DNA of 26,034 bases. Origin: JACCZZ01 sp044227805. Lineage in GTDB: Bacteria > Bacteroidota > Bacteroidia > Chitinophagales > UBA10324. The notes under the pieces were generated by a model. That model saw only the letters and a program-made list of their open reading frames with translations. It had not been told where the DNA came from and made no database searches. Position 1 is the first letter of the stretch, and each line of letters begins with the position of its first letter. The stretch spans positions 1-26,034 of the forward strand of contig JBGAWA010000063.1 in assembly GCA_044227805.1 (NCBI GenBank), given 5' to 3'. The position numbers and the translations under genes are program-made. Shown here one piece after another: positions 1 to 6,648 of this stretch.

Positions 1-127
1 GTTTAACCCCGACGTAGAACTGCTTAGGGTTTGTGAAACATTTTCTTTTCTTGACAAATTGAGCAAACCCTTAGCAGTTCTAAGTCGCAGCGAAGCGGGA
101 TTTTTCCATTGAAAAATCCGGGTTAAA
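1..127. repeat. Intergenic repeat element, copy 1, with two hairpins
   Basis: This is the fullest copy of a dispersed intergenic repeat. It begins gtttaacccc and ends ccgggttaaa, so its ends are roughly inverted. Positions 11-33 pair with 64-86 as an almost perfect 23-bp inverted repeat (core agaactgc / gcagttct) around a 30-nt loop. A second hairpin is perfect: ggatttttc at 98-106 and gaaaaatcc at 111-119 around a 4-nt loop. The segment gcagcgaagcggga (88-101) recurs near 9664. No coding potential is visible. Its function is unknown; it could be a REP/MITE-like element or an RNA hairpin at the end of a gene upstream of the window. Confidence 0.65.
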
Positions 128-210
128 AATTAATTTAAATGTTCCCGTCAGCGATGTATCATTGCATTTCTTTCAGGTTATAAAAGCGTGAAAGCGACAG
201 CGCGGCATAC

Positions 211-2469
211 ATGACAGAACTGAGCATCAAATCATCACCTGCATTAATACTATTGTTGCTTTGGCAATTGCTCATTGCTTCACCTGAAGTTTATGCCGGT
301 AATTGCGCGCTGCCAAAGCCAACCTCCGTTGCAGCATCCAATATTACCAACTGTCAGGCAACCCTTAGCTGGAGTACGGTAGCCGGTGCAGCGTATTACG
401 CTGTAAAATTTAAGAAGCAGGCCGCAACAACATGGTCGCCTGTTGTAAATGTTGGCTTGAATGATTCGTACACTTTCACGGCGCTGGAACCTGGTGTAAA
501 ATACAATTTCGCCGTAGCCACCTTCTGCAGCAATAATAAAACCGCCGGTTACAAAAGCATCAAGGTTACTACCACAGGTTGCACAGCACCGGTTATTTCC
601 AATATAGTGATCTCGGCGCCGGATGAAGCAGTGATTACCTGGAACGGAGGTAGTTGTAACTCATCCTACAATCAGCTCAGGTACCGGAAGAGCATGGAGT
701 TAAACTGGACTTATGTATTCACAGCAGGCAACAATTCAGTCACCTTGCATAACTTAATGGCGGGTACCACTTATTCCTGTCAGGCGGCAGTTTGCGAAGA
801 CACAACGGGTAAATGGTCGGCACCTGCGTATTTTCAGATGGCAGGCAAGCCTAATATTCTGATGATTATTCTGGATGATGCGCGTTATGACAGCTACAGT
901 TGTAATGGAGGCCCTTCTTTTTTTCACAGCCCGAATATCGACCGTATAGCGAATGAAGGGGCTAATTTTCGATATAGTTTTTGCGTGCAGTCATATTGCA
1001 TACCGAGCCGCGGCAGTATCGTAACAGGCTTGTATCCTCACAAAAATGGCGCGACCAACAATTCAGAAACGATTTATGATTACCTGCCAACTACTGCAAA
1101 GATCCTTGACAGCGCAGGATATTATACTGGCTGGATTGGCAAATATCATATGGCTGTAAAACCGCAGCCAGGTTACGATTACTGGTTTGCCACCAAAGTA
1201 AACAGCGGTATTGATGAATATAACAATTTGAAGTACAATCATAATGGCACGCTTGCAACAGTGCCGGGCCATGACACGGATATTATCACCGATACGGCGC
1301 TGGCATTTCTCGACCGGAACGCGGACAAGAATTTTTTTGTAACGGTGGGGTACCATGCACCCCACAACCCGTTTATTCCTCAGCCGATATTTCAGGGCAT
1401 TTATGAAGGCGATCCAATGCCTGTTCCGGACAATACCGCGCATTACAAAAAGAATTTTCCATCCTTCCTTTATAATCTTTCTCCATCCTATTATATCGGT
1501 CAGCAGGAAGTAGCTGATCAGTATCAACCTTATTATGAAATGCTCGCGGGGCTTGATGTAGCCATTGGAAAGATCCTGGATAAACTGGCGCAGCTTTCCA
1601 TCATCGACAACACAATTATCATTTTTACCAGTGACAATGGAGCCATGTTTGGCGAGCATGGATTATTCCTGAAGCGGTTCGCCTATGAGCCATCATCCCG
1701 TGTTCCATTGTTCATTCGCTATCCGGCATGGTTTCCGGCTGCAACAGTTATCAGTAGTCAGTTCGCGCTCAATGTTGACCTTGCTCCGACGATACTGGAA
1801 GTGGCCGGCATCAATGGCAATTATTCGTTTGATGGTGTTTCACTGAAGAACATTGCGCAGGGATCTGCCATCCGCAACAGTTATTATTTTGAATCAATTT
1901 ATGATCCGTTTACGGCAGAGCTTCCTTCCCTGCGTTCTGTCAGAACACTCACTGAAAAATATATTGCATATGGTTGCAATCATGATACAGAAGAGTACTT
2001 TAACCTGGCAACTGATCCGGCAGAAGATACCAACCAGGTTAAGAATCCAGTTTATGCCGCCGCCATTGAGAGTCTGAAAACCCTATTGAATGATTTTAAG
2101 TTGCAGCTGGATGACACTGAGCAGGAGACAGTGCTTAATTGTTTTCTGAAGGCAGGATCACAGAAAAGCGTGGATGCCACAAATTTGGATCCTGAAGATC
2201 TGCCTTCACTAGAAGATAATGTACTGATCTATCCTGTTCCGGCGAAAGAAAACATTACCGTGGCTTTTATGTCAACAGAAGAAGATGGTGATGCACGCAT
2301 CACAATTCGCGATGCATCAGGAGAAACCGTCAAGCAACAAAGTACGGTGGTGAGTACAGGTCAGAATGTGATTTTTCTGAATATTGAAAAATTGTCTGCC
2401 GGTTATTACCTGCTTACTACAAGTGCTAATGGAATAAGTATCACCAGGCCATTACTGATAGTGGATTGA
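211..2469 (+). CDS. Secreted sulfatase with N-terminal FnIII-like modules and T9SS sorting domain
   Basis: Predicted arylsulfatase-type hydrolase that removes sulfate esters outside the cell; the substrate, perhaps a sulfated glycan, cannot be read from the sequence. Residues 1-29 form a signal peptide. Residues 32-122 and 123-211 look like two fibronectin-III repeats. The catalytic domain runs from about 213 to 640: metal-binding Asp pair at 222-223 in NILMIILDD, the Cys-type signature CIPSR at 263-267 (C263 is the expected formylglycine), HAPHNP near 382-387, and SDNG at 474-477. The C-terminal ~80 residues (IYPVPAKENITV onward, ending RPLLIVD) form a T9SS type A sorting domain. At 752 residues it is longer than plain sulfatases because of the added modules. 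C263 needs a sulfatase-maturing enzyme, which is not in this window. The gene stands alone; the ATG at 211 gives a proper signal peptide. No promoter was recognised. Confidence 0.9.
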   Translation: MTELSIKSSPALILLLLWQLLIASPEVYAGNCALPKPTSVAASNITNCQATLSWSTVAGAAYYAVKFKKQAATTWSPVVNVGLNDSYTFTALEPGVKYNFAVATFCSNNKTAGYKSIKVTTTGCTAPVISNIVISAPDEAVITWNGGSCNSSYNQLRYRKSMELNWTYVFTAGNNSVTLHNLMAGTTYSCQAAVCEDTTGKWSAPAYFQMAGKPNILMIILDDARYDSYSCNGGPSFFHSPNIDRIANEGANFRYSFCVQSYCIPSRGSIVTGLYPHKNGATNNSETIYDYLPTTAKILDSAGYYTGWIGKYHMAVKPQPGYDYWFATKVNSGIDEYNNLKYNHNGTLATVPGHDTDIITDTALAFLDRNADKNFFVTVGYHAPHNPFIPQPIFQGIYEGDPMPVPDNTAHYKKNFPSFLYNLSPSYYIGQQEVADQYQPYYEMLAGLDVAIGKILDKLAQLSIIDNTIIIFTSDNGAMFGEHGLFLKRFAYEPSSRVPLFIRYPAWFPAATVISSQFALNVDLAPTILEVAGINGNYSFDGVSLKNIAQGSAIRNSYYFESIYDPFTAELPSLRSVRTLTEKYIAYGCNHDTEEYFNLATDPAEDTNQVKNPVYAAAIESLKTLLNDFKLQLDDTEQETVLNCFLKAGSQKSVDATNLDPEDLPSLEDNVLIYPVPAKENITVAFMSTEEDGDARITIRDASGETVKQQSTVVSTGQNVIFLNIEKLSAGYYLLTTSANGISITRPLLIVD

Positions 2470-2570
2470 TTTGAAGCAACTGATTGGCTGGCAGAGGCTG
2501 CGGCAGTGCACCACATTTTGAAGTTCCAGTCAAAGCAGGTTCAATCCCGATTATTCAACGGAAAGACCAG

Positions 2571-2592
2571 CGTTGAAAAATCCGGGTTAAAG
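2571..2592. repeat. Intergenic repeat element, copy 2 (core only)
   Basis: The 19-nt core ttgaaaaatccgggttaaa at 2573-2591 is identical to 109-127 of copy 1. The 50 bases upstream show only weak likeness to the element (aatcccga near 2543), so this copy is degraded or truncated. It ends 12 bases before the -10-like box of the next gene. Confidence 0.6.
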
Positions 2593-2603
2593 TTTTGGTG
2601 TTG

Positions 2604-2611
2604 TATCTTTG
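2604..2611 (+). promoter_or_regulatory. Bacteroidota -7 promoter box
   Basis: The sequence tatctttg fits the Bacteroidota -7 consensus TAnnTTTG exactly and lies 30 bases upstream of the ATG at 2642. No TTG sits at the expected -33 distance, so only the -7 element is supported. The box overlaps the possible TTG start at 2609 and argues against that start. Confidence 0.45.
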
Positions 2612-2641
2612 AACGATTATTACCTTAAAGTGAAGCAAAAT

Positions 2642-3139
2642 ATGGAGCATTTTAATGATCGGTCAAGAGTTTGGGTTTACCTGAGCAACCGGGTATTTTC
2701 GGATGTGGAATCAAGCGATATCAGTTTAGCCATTAAACATTTTTGCAAGGAATGGTCTGCGCATGGCACGAAACTGAAAGCTGCCGGAGAAGTGCGCTAT
2801 AACCGCTTTATCATTTTAATGGTTGATGAAACAGCAGCCGGCGCGAGTGGATGTTCCATTGATAAATCCATTCATTTTATCCAGGCACTGGAGAAGGAGT
2901 ATGACGTGCGTCTTTTCGACAGACTGTTACTGGCCTGGAAGGCTGAAGCCGGCATTCATGTTGCGCCCATTCATAATCTTCAACAACTTTTTGATGATGG
3001 AACCATCAGTCCCGGAACTATTGTGTACAACAATGCAGTCACTTCTAAAAAGGACTTCGAGGAAAAGTGGGAGATACCTTTTTCTCAAAGCTGGATGTTC
3101 GCGCGGATCAACACTTCAAAAAGTAGCGTTGTTCCATAA
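2642..3139 (+). CDS. Conserved Bacteroidota protein of unknown function
   Basis: A soluble protein of about 165 residues with no signal peptide or membrane segment. It resembles, from memory, a widespread Bacteroidota family that databases often label 'ABC transporter ATPase'. Family-like blocks visible here are SRVWVYLSNR near the start, KHFCKEWSAHGTKLKA, RYNRFIILMVDE, SGCSIDKSIHFIQALEKEY and TIVYNNAVTSKKDFE. There is no Walker A, Walker B or ABC signature, so the ATPase label is not supported by sequence. The frame is open upstream to a TTG at 2609, but that TTG overlaps a -7 promoter box, and the ATG at 2642 places the conserved block right at the N terminus. The next gene starts 98 bases downstream behind its own promoter. 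Confidence 0.8.
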   Translation: MEHFNDRSRVWVYLSNRVFSDVESSDISLAIKHFCKEWSAHGTKLKAAGEVRYNRFIILMVDETAAGASGCSIDKSIHFIQALEKEYDVRLFDRLLLAWKAEAGIHVAPIHNLQQLFDDGTISPGTIVYNNAVTSKKDFEEKWEIPFSQSWMFARINTSKSSVVP

Positions 3140-3187
3140 CCATTGCATCGGTTGTGGCACGTTAACACTAGACATGAATAGTCATTA

Positions 3188-3216
3188 TTGGTTCGTAGCA
3201 TTTCTTGCTACATTTG
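3188..3216 (+). promoter_or_regulatory. Promoter of the kup gene
   Basis: TTG at 3188-3190 and tacatttg at 3209-3216 are separated by 18 bases. This fits the Bacteroidota vegetative promoter (-33 TTG, -7 TAnnTTTG). The -7 box ends 21 bases before the TTG start codon at 3238. Confidence 0.6.
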
Positions 3217-3237
3217 TGACCTTTATACATTCAACGA

Positions 3238-5181
3238 TTGGAAACAAAGCATGTTAATAATAAGCTGTCGTTTGCAGGCTTATTAATCACACTGGGAATA
3301 ATATACGGAGATATCGGTACTTCTCCTTTATATGTGATGTCGGCGATCATGGGGCGCGAACCCATCGATAAATTTCTCGTACTCGGCGGTGTCTCCTGTG
3401 TTTTCTGGACACTTACCATTCAGACTACGCTGAAGTATATTGTATTAACCATACAGGCGGATAACAAAGGAGAAGGGGGCATTTTTTCACTCTATGCGCT
3501 TGTCCGTAAACGGGCAAAATGGCTCATCTATCCTGCCATCATTGGCGGTTGCACTTTATTGGCTGATGGCATCATCACTCCTGCCATTACTGTTTCCGCA
3601 GCTGTGGAAGGATTGAAGATCTATAATCCGGGCCTCAATACTATTCCCATCATTGTGACGATCATTACCTTTCTGTTCGTCTTTCAACGTGCAGGAACGC
3701 GACTGGTGGGAAGTTCTTTTGGTCCTATCATGTTCCTTTGGTTTTCGATGTTGGGTATATTAGGGTTGCATAAGATACTGGAACATCCTGCCATCCTGCA
3801 GGCAGTGAATCCTGTTTATGCAATTGGTCTTCTTGTAAAGCATCCCAATGGCTTCTGGCTGTTGGGTGCCGTTTTTCTCTGTACCACGGGAGCTGAGGCG
3901 CTGTATTCAGATCTTGGTCATTGCGGCAGAAAGAATATCCGCGTCAGCTGGATATTCGTCAAGACCTGTCTGTTGTTGAATTATTTCGGACAAGGCGCAT
4001 GGCTCATGCGTCATCAGGGCCTGCTGCTGGAAGGGAACCCGTTTTATGGTATCATGCCGCCATGGTTTGTGATATTTGGTATCATCACGGCAACGGCGGC
4101 TTCCGTTATTGCCAGCCAGGCACTCATCTCGGGTTCGTACACACTCATCAGTGAAGCAATGCGGCTCAATATCTGGCCTAAAGTGCGTATCATATTTCCT
4201 ACTGTTCAGCGCGGGCAGGTTTATATACCCAGCGTGAATTGGTTTTTATTCGCCGGTTGTGTATTGATCGTTTTGTATTTCAGGAAATCAGCCAACATGG
4301 AAGCGGCGTATGGATTGGCCATCACCATTACCATGATGATGACTACCATCTTATTCAGTACCTACTGGTATGTGAAACATGGTTCCTGGATTACAACAGC
4401 GCTGGTGGGGGGTACTTTCTTTTCAGTGGAAATTTCTTTTTTCATAGCGAACATGAGCAAGTTTCCGCATGGTGGTTATGTCACCTTGTTTATTGCATTC
4501 CTGCTATTTTCCGTAATGTTTACCTGGTTTAAGGCCCGGAAAATCAAAAACAGGTATCTTGAATTTGTTCCTTTTGATGAATACCTTCCTTCACTCAGGG
4601 AACTGAGTGAAGACAAATCCATCCCAAAGTATGCATCACACCTCATCTATCTCACCAGCGCTGATTACAAGACTCAGATTGAAGATAAGGTGATTTACTC
4701 TATATTTAATAAGCAACCGAAACGGGCAGATATCTACTGGCTCATACATGTTGATGTAATGGATGAGCCCTACAGGACAGATTATTCGGTGGATATCCTG
4801 GTTCCCAATAAAGTGATTCGTATAGAATTCAAACTTGGATTTCGCGTTGCCCCGCGCCTGAACCTGTTTTTCAAAAAAGTGGTGGAGACACTGGTAAAGG
4901 AGAAGCGTGTTGATATCATCAGTCAATACGAGTTGCTGCGGCGCAAACATATTGCCGGCGATTTCAGATTTGTGGTCATGGAAAAATATCTGTCTAATGA
5001 AAATGAGTTGTCGTTCTTCGACAAGGTTATCATGGAATTCTATTTCTACCTGAAGCATATCTCGATGACGGAAGAGTCCGCCTTTGGGCTGGACACCAGC
5101 AATGTTACCGTTGAAAAATTTCCGCTCATATTAGGAAAGCCGGCCCAAATTAATCTGAAGGAGATACCTTCAGACGGATAG
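3238..5181 (+). CDS. kup: Kup-family potassium uptake permease
   Basis: Inner-membrane low-affinity K+ uptake protein, probably a K+/H+ symporter like E. coli Kup/TrkD. The 647 residues match the usual family length. The N terminus carries the Kup signature GIIYGDIGTSPLYV (about residues 20-33), followed by NKGEGGIFSLYAL and LADGIITPAITVSAAVEG. About 12 hydrophobic segments run to roughly residue 430, and a soluble C-terminal domain fills the rest. The start is a TTG: an in-frame TGA at 3217-3219 leaves only TTG 3238 or ATT 3229, and the first internal Met (residue 34) falls after the signature. A Bacteroidota-type promoter lies just upstream. A KirBac-type channel gene follows 234 bases downstream in the same direction, so two K+ transport routes are neighbours here. 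Confidence 0.95.
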   Translation: METKHVNNKLSFAGLLITLGIIYGDIGTSPLYVMSAIMGREPIDKFLVLGGVSCVFWTLTIQTTLKYIVLTIQADNKGEGGIFSLYALVRKRAKWLIYPAIIGGCTLLADGIITPAITVSAAVEGLKIYNPGLNTIPIIVTIITFLFVFQRAGTRLVGSSFGPIMFLWFSMLGILGLHKILEHPAILQAVNPVYAIGLLVKHPNGFWLLGAVFLCTTGAEALYSDLGHCGRKNIRVSWIFVKTCLLLNYFGQGAWLMRHQGLLLEGNPFYGIMPPWFVIFGIITATAASVIASQALISGSYTLISEAMRLNIWPKVRIIFPTVQRGQVYIPSVNWFLFAGCVLIVLYFRKSANMEAAYGLAITITMMMTTILFSTYWYVKHGSWITTALVGGTFFSVEISFFIANMSKFPHGGYVTLFIAFLLFSVMFTWFKARKIKNRYLEFVPFDEYLPSLRELSEDKSIPKYASHLIYLTSADYKTQIEDKVIYSIFNKQPKRADIYWLIHVDVMDEPYRTDYSVDILVPNKVIRIEFKLGFRVAPRLNLFFKKVVETLVKEKRVDIISQYELLRRKHIAGDFRFVVMEKYLSNENELSFFDKVIMEFYFYLKHISMTEESAFGLDTSNVTVEKFPLILGKPAQINLKEIPSDG

Positions 5182-5205
5182 CTTGCTGATATCAGTCAGC
5201 TATCC
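5176..5205 (+). terminator. Hairpin at the end of kup
   Basis: ggatagct at 5176-5183 pairs perfectly with agctatcc at 5198-5205, and the loop contains the palindrome ctgatatcag. The stem overlaps the kup stop codon (5179-5181). No T-run follows, so this may be an RNA-stabilising hairpin rather than an intrinsic terminator. Confidence 0.35.
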
Positions 5206-5415
5206 ATACCTGGTATATCGTCCTCCCAATTTGAACTTCCTGCTGCTCTTTCGTAAAATTTATTTCACAGTATGATCATGAATCTGCCTCTGCCATCCAA
5301 TAATCATCGCTTTGAAGTTCATTCATCAAGCAGGCCCTCTGCAATCCTGACTCAAGGCTTTACGGGATTTTCTTGGAGTTAATTACCTTCGGTTCACTTT
5401 GCCACTCTTGCCGCC

Positions 5416-6381
5416 ATGTCACAAAACCGCAGACTATCCGAAATGAAAGAAGACAACGATACCGGCCTAAGCACTAATGCGCAGGCGAGGAATCAACGGG
5501 CTATTGCCGCAAATGGGTCTTTCAACATTGAATACAGGGGAATCAGCTGGTTCAGGCCCAGCGATCTTTACCTCGAGCTGATTACCATGCCCCTGTTGAA
5601 ATTCTGCATCATTGTATTCCTTGCCTTTATTACTGCCAATTCAATTTTTGCCATAGTCTATTTTCTGATTGGGGTGGAGCATCTCACTGCTTACGAGGGG
5701 CATTCCGCCCTGGAGCAATTTCTTCATGCATTCTTCTTCAGCGCTCAATCGTTAACTACCGTGGGGTATGGCCGCATTGCACCGGTGGGCACCTTCATCA
5801 GCTTTGTAGCCACCTTTGAATCGATGTTGGGTATTCTGACTTTTGCCCTGGCAACCGGTTTGTTGTACGGACGTTTTTCAAAACCCAATGCCAAACTGCT
5901 GCACAGCAAAAACATGCTGATGTCGCCTTATAAAGACGGTATGGGATTGATGTTCCGTATTGCGAACGGAAGAAAAACACAGTTAGCCGAAGTGGAAGTG
6001 CAGGTTACCCTGTCAAAAATTACTGTTGAAAAGGGAAGAGAAGTCCGGAGATTTTATCCACTGGATCTCGAGCGCAGCAAGGTTGGCATGTTCCCGTTGT
6101 CATGGACTGTTGTTCATCCTGTCACGGCTGAGAGCCTGCTCTATGGCTATACAAAGGAAATGATGGAAGCAGATGATATGGAACTGCTGGTTTTTTTTAA
6201 AGCTTACGATGAAACCTTTTCTCAAAACGTGCATTATCGCATCTCGTATCGCGTTTCCGATCTCATCTGGGGAGCTAAATTTATAGTCAATTTCGAATCA
6301 CAGCAAGATGGTCCCATCATTCACTATCTCGACCGTATCAGTGATTATGAAATGGCTGACTTGCCACAGCAAATGGCTTAA
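5416..6381 (+). CDS. KirBac-type inward-rectifier potassium channel
   Basis: Prokaryotic inward-rectifier K+ channel expected to form a tetramer in the inner membrane. The protein has 321 residues, within the KirBac range. An amphipathic slide helix is visible at about 45-59 (WFRPSDLYLELITMP), TM1 at about 62-85, and a pore helix leading to the selectivity filter TVGYG at 115-119. TM2 runs from about 126 to 152, ending in GLLYGRFSKP. The remainder is a beta-rich cytoplasmic Kir domain with family-like segments such as MLMSPYKDGMGLMFRIANGR and LSWTVVHPV. The ATG at 5416 is used; a second Met at residue 10 (5443) is possible. It lies downstream of kup in the same direction, but a 234-base gap with a hairpin suggests separate transcription. 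No ligand or regulator can be read from the sequence. Confidence 0.93.
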   Translation: MSQNRRLSEMKEDNDTGLSTNAQARNQRAIAANGSFNIEYRGISWFRPSDLYLELITMPLLKFCIIVFLAFITANSIFAIVYFLIGVEHLTAYEGHSALEQFLHAFFFSAQSLTTVGYGRIAPVGTFISFVATFESMLGILTFALATGLLYGRFSKPNAKLLHSKNMLMSPYKDGMGLMFRIANGRKTQLAEVEVQVTLSKITVEKGREVRRFYPLDLERSKVGMFPLSWTVVHPVTAESLLYGYTKEMMEADDMELLVFFKAYDETFSQNVHYRISYRVSDLIWGAKFIVNFESQQDGPIIHYLDRISDYEMADLPQQMA

Positions 6382-6436
6382 TGGTTTCAGGATAAAGCCA
6401 CGCTTTACAGTTCAAAACGGCTTTTCTGCCTAATGA

Positions 6437-6474
6437 TGCAGCGGGAAAAATTTATTTAAAAATCCGGGTTAAAA
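6437..6474. repeat. Intergenic repeat element, copy 3 (shortened)
   Basis: A 16-nt core, aaaaatccgggttaaa, at 6458-6473 is identical to 112-127 of copy 1. It is preceded by gcagcggga at 6438-6446, a shortened form of the gcagcgaagcggga segment. It lies in the 267-base space between the Kir channel and the metalloprotease. The rest of that space holds no convincing gene or promoter. Confidence 0.55.
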
Positions 6475-6648
6475 CAGCCTGTTGGCAACTACGATACCTT
6501 TGAGATCAACGATACGGGAAAAGATGTATTTTTCCGCCTTCCTTTTCAGGCCTTTGGCAGGAATTCCCAATAAATCAATTGTAATTCATTGCTCATTCGA
6601 CGCTAAACAGTTCTTATACACCCCACACTTTTCCAACCCTAACTTCCC

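Noticed and set aside
2609..2641. TTG at 2609 as start of the unknown protein
   Set aside because: It overlaps an exact TAnnTTTG box, and the conserved block begins right after the ATG at 2642.
3153..3175. tggcac at about 3155 and near 23552 as possible sigma-54 -24 elements
   Set aside because: Neither is followed at the right distance by TTGC, the -12 element.
5272..5382. A 36-codon open frame (MIMNLPLPSNNHRFEVHSSS...) between kup and the Kir channel gene
   Set aside because: No promoter, no start context and no recognisable protein; its length is expected by chance in a 234-base spacer.
6393..6407. taaagc-cac-gcttta hairpin after the Kir channel gene as a terminator
   Set aside because: A 6-bp stem with a 3-nt loop and no T-run; too weak to call.
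6460..6573. A 37-codon stretch without a start codon (includes GNYDTFEINDTGKDVFF), possibly a gene remnant
   Set aside because: It has no start, overlaps repeat copy 3, and matches nothing I recognise; chance is enough to explain it.
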